A stretch of 64,000 bases of DNA from Marchantia polymorpha subsp. ruderalis (Eukaryota > Streptophyta > Marchantiopsida > Marchantiales > Marchantiaceae): NCBI GenBank assembly GCA_037833965.1, contig AP031355.1:10875501-10939500 (forward strand), written 5' to 3'. Position 1 is the first letter of the stretch, and each line of letters begins with the position of its first letter. A program made the position numbers and the translations under genes. The notes beneath the pieces are model-generated. The model did no database searches. It saw only the letters and a list, made by a program, of their open reading frames with translations, and was not told where the DNA came from. Positions 62,901-64,000 of this stretch are shown piece by piece.

Positions 62901-64000
62901 ACGGGTTCTAACTTGGGGACAGTCGAATTTGTCGCTTCGTTGTAAGATTGTACAGATGCCCCATCTTTACTTATCAGCAGGCTGTGCTTGGCCAGTTATC
63001 GATCAAGTCCAATCAGATGGTCGCTACGCAGATAAGTACGGTTGACGTCAAACTAATGCACAGCATGAAGGTAAAGCCGAAATTATGAGTTCTAATCTCT
63101 CTGGGAAAGGTTCGTACACCAAGCAGGGACCTGTAGAAGGCAGAGATAATGAAATGTCAGCCTGCTTCGATCATAACTATTATTGTTGATAATACGGTGT
63201 TTCACAATTTCACCCTTTTTGATCTTAGCTCGTCGACTGTTTTGTTAAATCAGATTACCTGTTTCCAGTAAGCCCAATTACTAGATGATGTTGAGCTTGA
63301 TCGGAAATCAGAACTTTTCAAGCATGTGTTGTACTGATCTGTCGGTGCTTGGACGGAGAACAACACCATGTGGATGTTTCCTGAGGTTCGTTCGCTCATC
63401 CAATATATGTCGATATCAGATTTGCGTCCGTGCCCCTAGAGATTTGAAAGCGCATAGTTCTAGAGCTCCTCAAATGCATGTGAGAAGAAACCCCTGAGAA
63501 TAGTTAGTTTACTGAGGTTTCACCGCCATGCGTGCTAGTCAGGCCTGGTTTATGGTACTGTAAGAGTCAAAAGTGAGAATCGTGGAAGAAGTCAAAAGAA
63601 GGATAATCATGAAGGGAGTTCTCACGTTGGTCGTAAAAGTCCAATGCGTCTTCGATGTTCTAGGCTGCGCGTAGTGCCTATTCAACGACTTAATGTTTCA
63701 TCAAACACTGATTTGTCCAATCAGTTGTAAACTGCGAATTATGCAGTAAATTTTCTTTCCAATTTCTCAGTAGACTTCGCACGATACTCGGTTCTTCTAG
63801 GCTTTCCACTTTTAGCAGATAAGTCATACGGCTTGCAAGTGCAGCACCTTTGAGGGCCACCTTGAATACCTCACTTCCTCGCAAATCCCTTCTAGGTGCG
63901 TGCAATTTGGATCCGACTTTCTGTGCACCTTACCATCCGAAGACAACAACTTCTTGGACATTTGCAAGCTTTTTGAAAAATAACTGCCGAAGTGAATGAT
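59935..64000. other. Spacer with weak exon-like pieces, no gene model
   Basis: A broken hairpin (TCACCAGAT and its complement, with an inner AAGTGT/ACACTT pair) lies at about 59978-60021. A TATA-like TATAAAAG occurs near 60140, upstream of a small frame at 60230-60469. On the minus strand, a polar frame at 61212-61394 follows a good acceptor-like sequence, and pieces lie at 62398-62604 and 63690-63905. None could be joined into a gene with consistent phase, and no family is recognised. Confidence 0.4.

Overview
The window reads as nuclear DNA of a land plant (streptophyte). The evidence is GT-AG introns, a plant-type LETM1 gene, a DUF4378 (TRM-like) protein gene, an E2F/DP-type winged-helix gene and a decayed Ty3/gypsy element, all set in AT-rich spacer. 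A non-seed plant such as a bryophyte or lycophyte would fit, but I cannot prove that from this sequence alone.

Layout: (1) About 1-3390 is the 3' part of a broken Ty3/gypsy retroelement, with reverse transcriptase, RNase H, integrase, a terminal PHD-type zinc finger and LTR sequence. (2) About 3390-13320 is AT-rich spacer with no recognisable gene. It holds tandem repeats (40, about 80 and 123 bp units) and several short-loop hairpins. (3) 13323-21195, minus strand: a 12-exon gene for a roughly 1,143-residue protein with two degenerate E2F-type winged-helix segments and an unassigned N-terminal region. Three of its introns carry near-perfect inverted repeats. (4) 21196-28420: spacer and probable promoter, with a GC-rich island (about 23380-24480) that changes abruptly into very AT-rich DNA. 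(5) 28421-42550, minus strand: a 10-exon gene whose splice phases all agree, predicting a giant (about 3,517-residue) serine-rich, coiled-coil protein that ends in a DUF4378 domain. This suggests a TRM/CEP350-like cytoskeletal scaffold. (6) 42551-51214: spacer, ending in a GC-rich promoter or leader with G-box/ACGT motifs and telo-box-like sequence. (7) 51215-58532, plus strand: a 14-exon LETM1 gene (806 residues; mitochondrial inner membrane, EF-hand). (8) 58533-64000: no convincing gene, apart from one open frame of unknown value.

The three host genes do not form a pathway. They suggest, respectively, transcriptional or cell-cycle control, microtubule or centrosome-like organisation, and mitochondrial ion homeostasis. 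All exon models were built by eye from reading frame, GT/AG signals and phase bookkeeping. The agreement of phase at every junction is the main support.

The observations most worth following are the giant DUF4378 protein, the unusual E2F-like protein with altered recognition motifs, the cluster of intronic palindromes in that gene, and the PHD finger at the end of the retroelement polyprotein.
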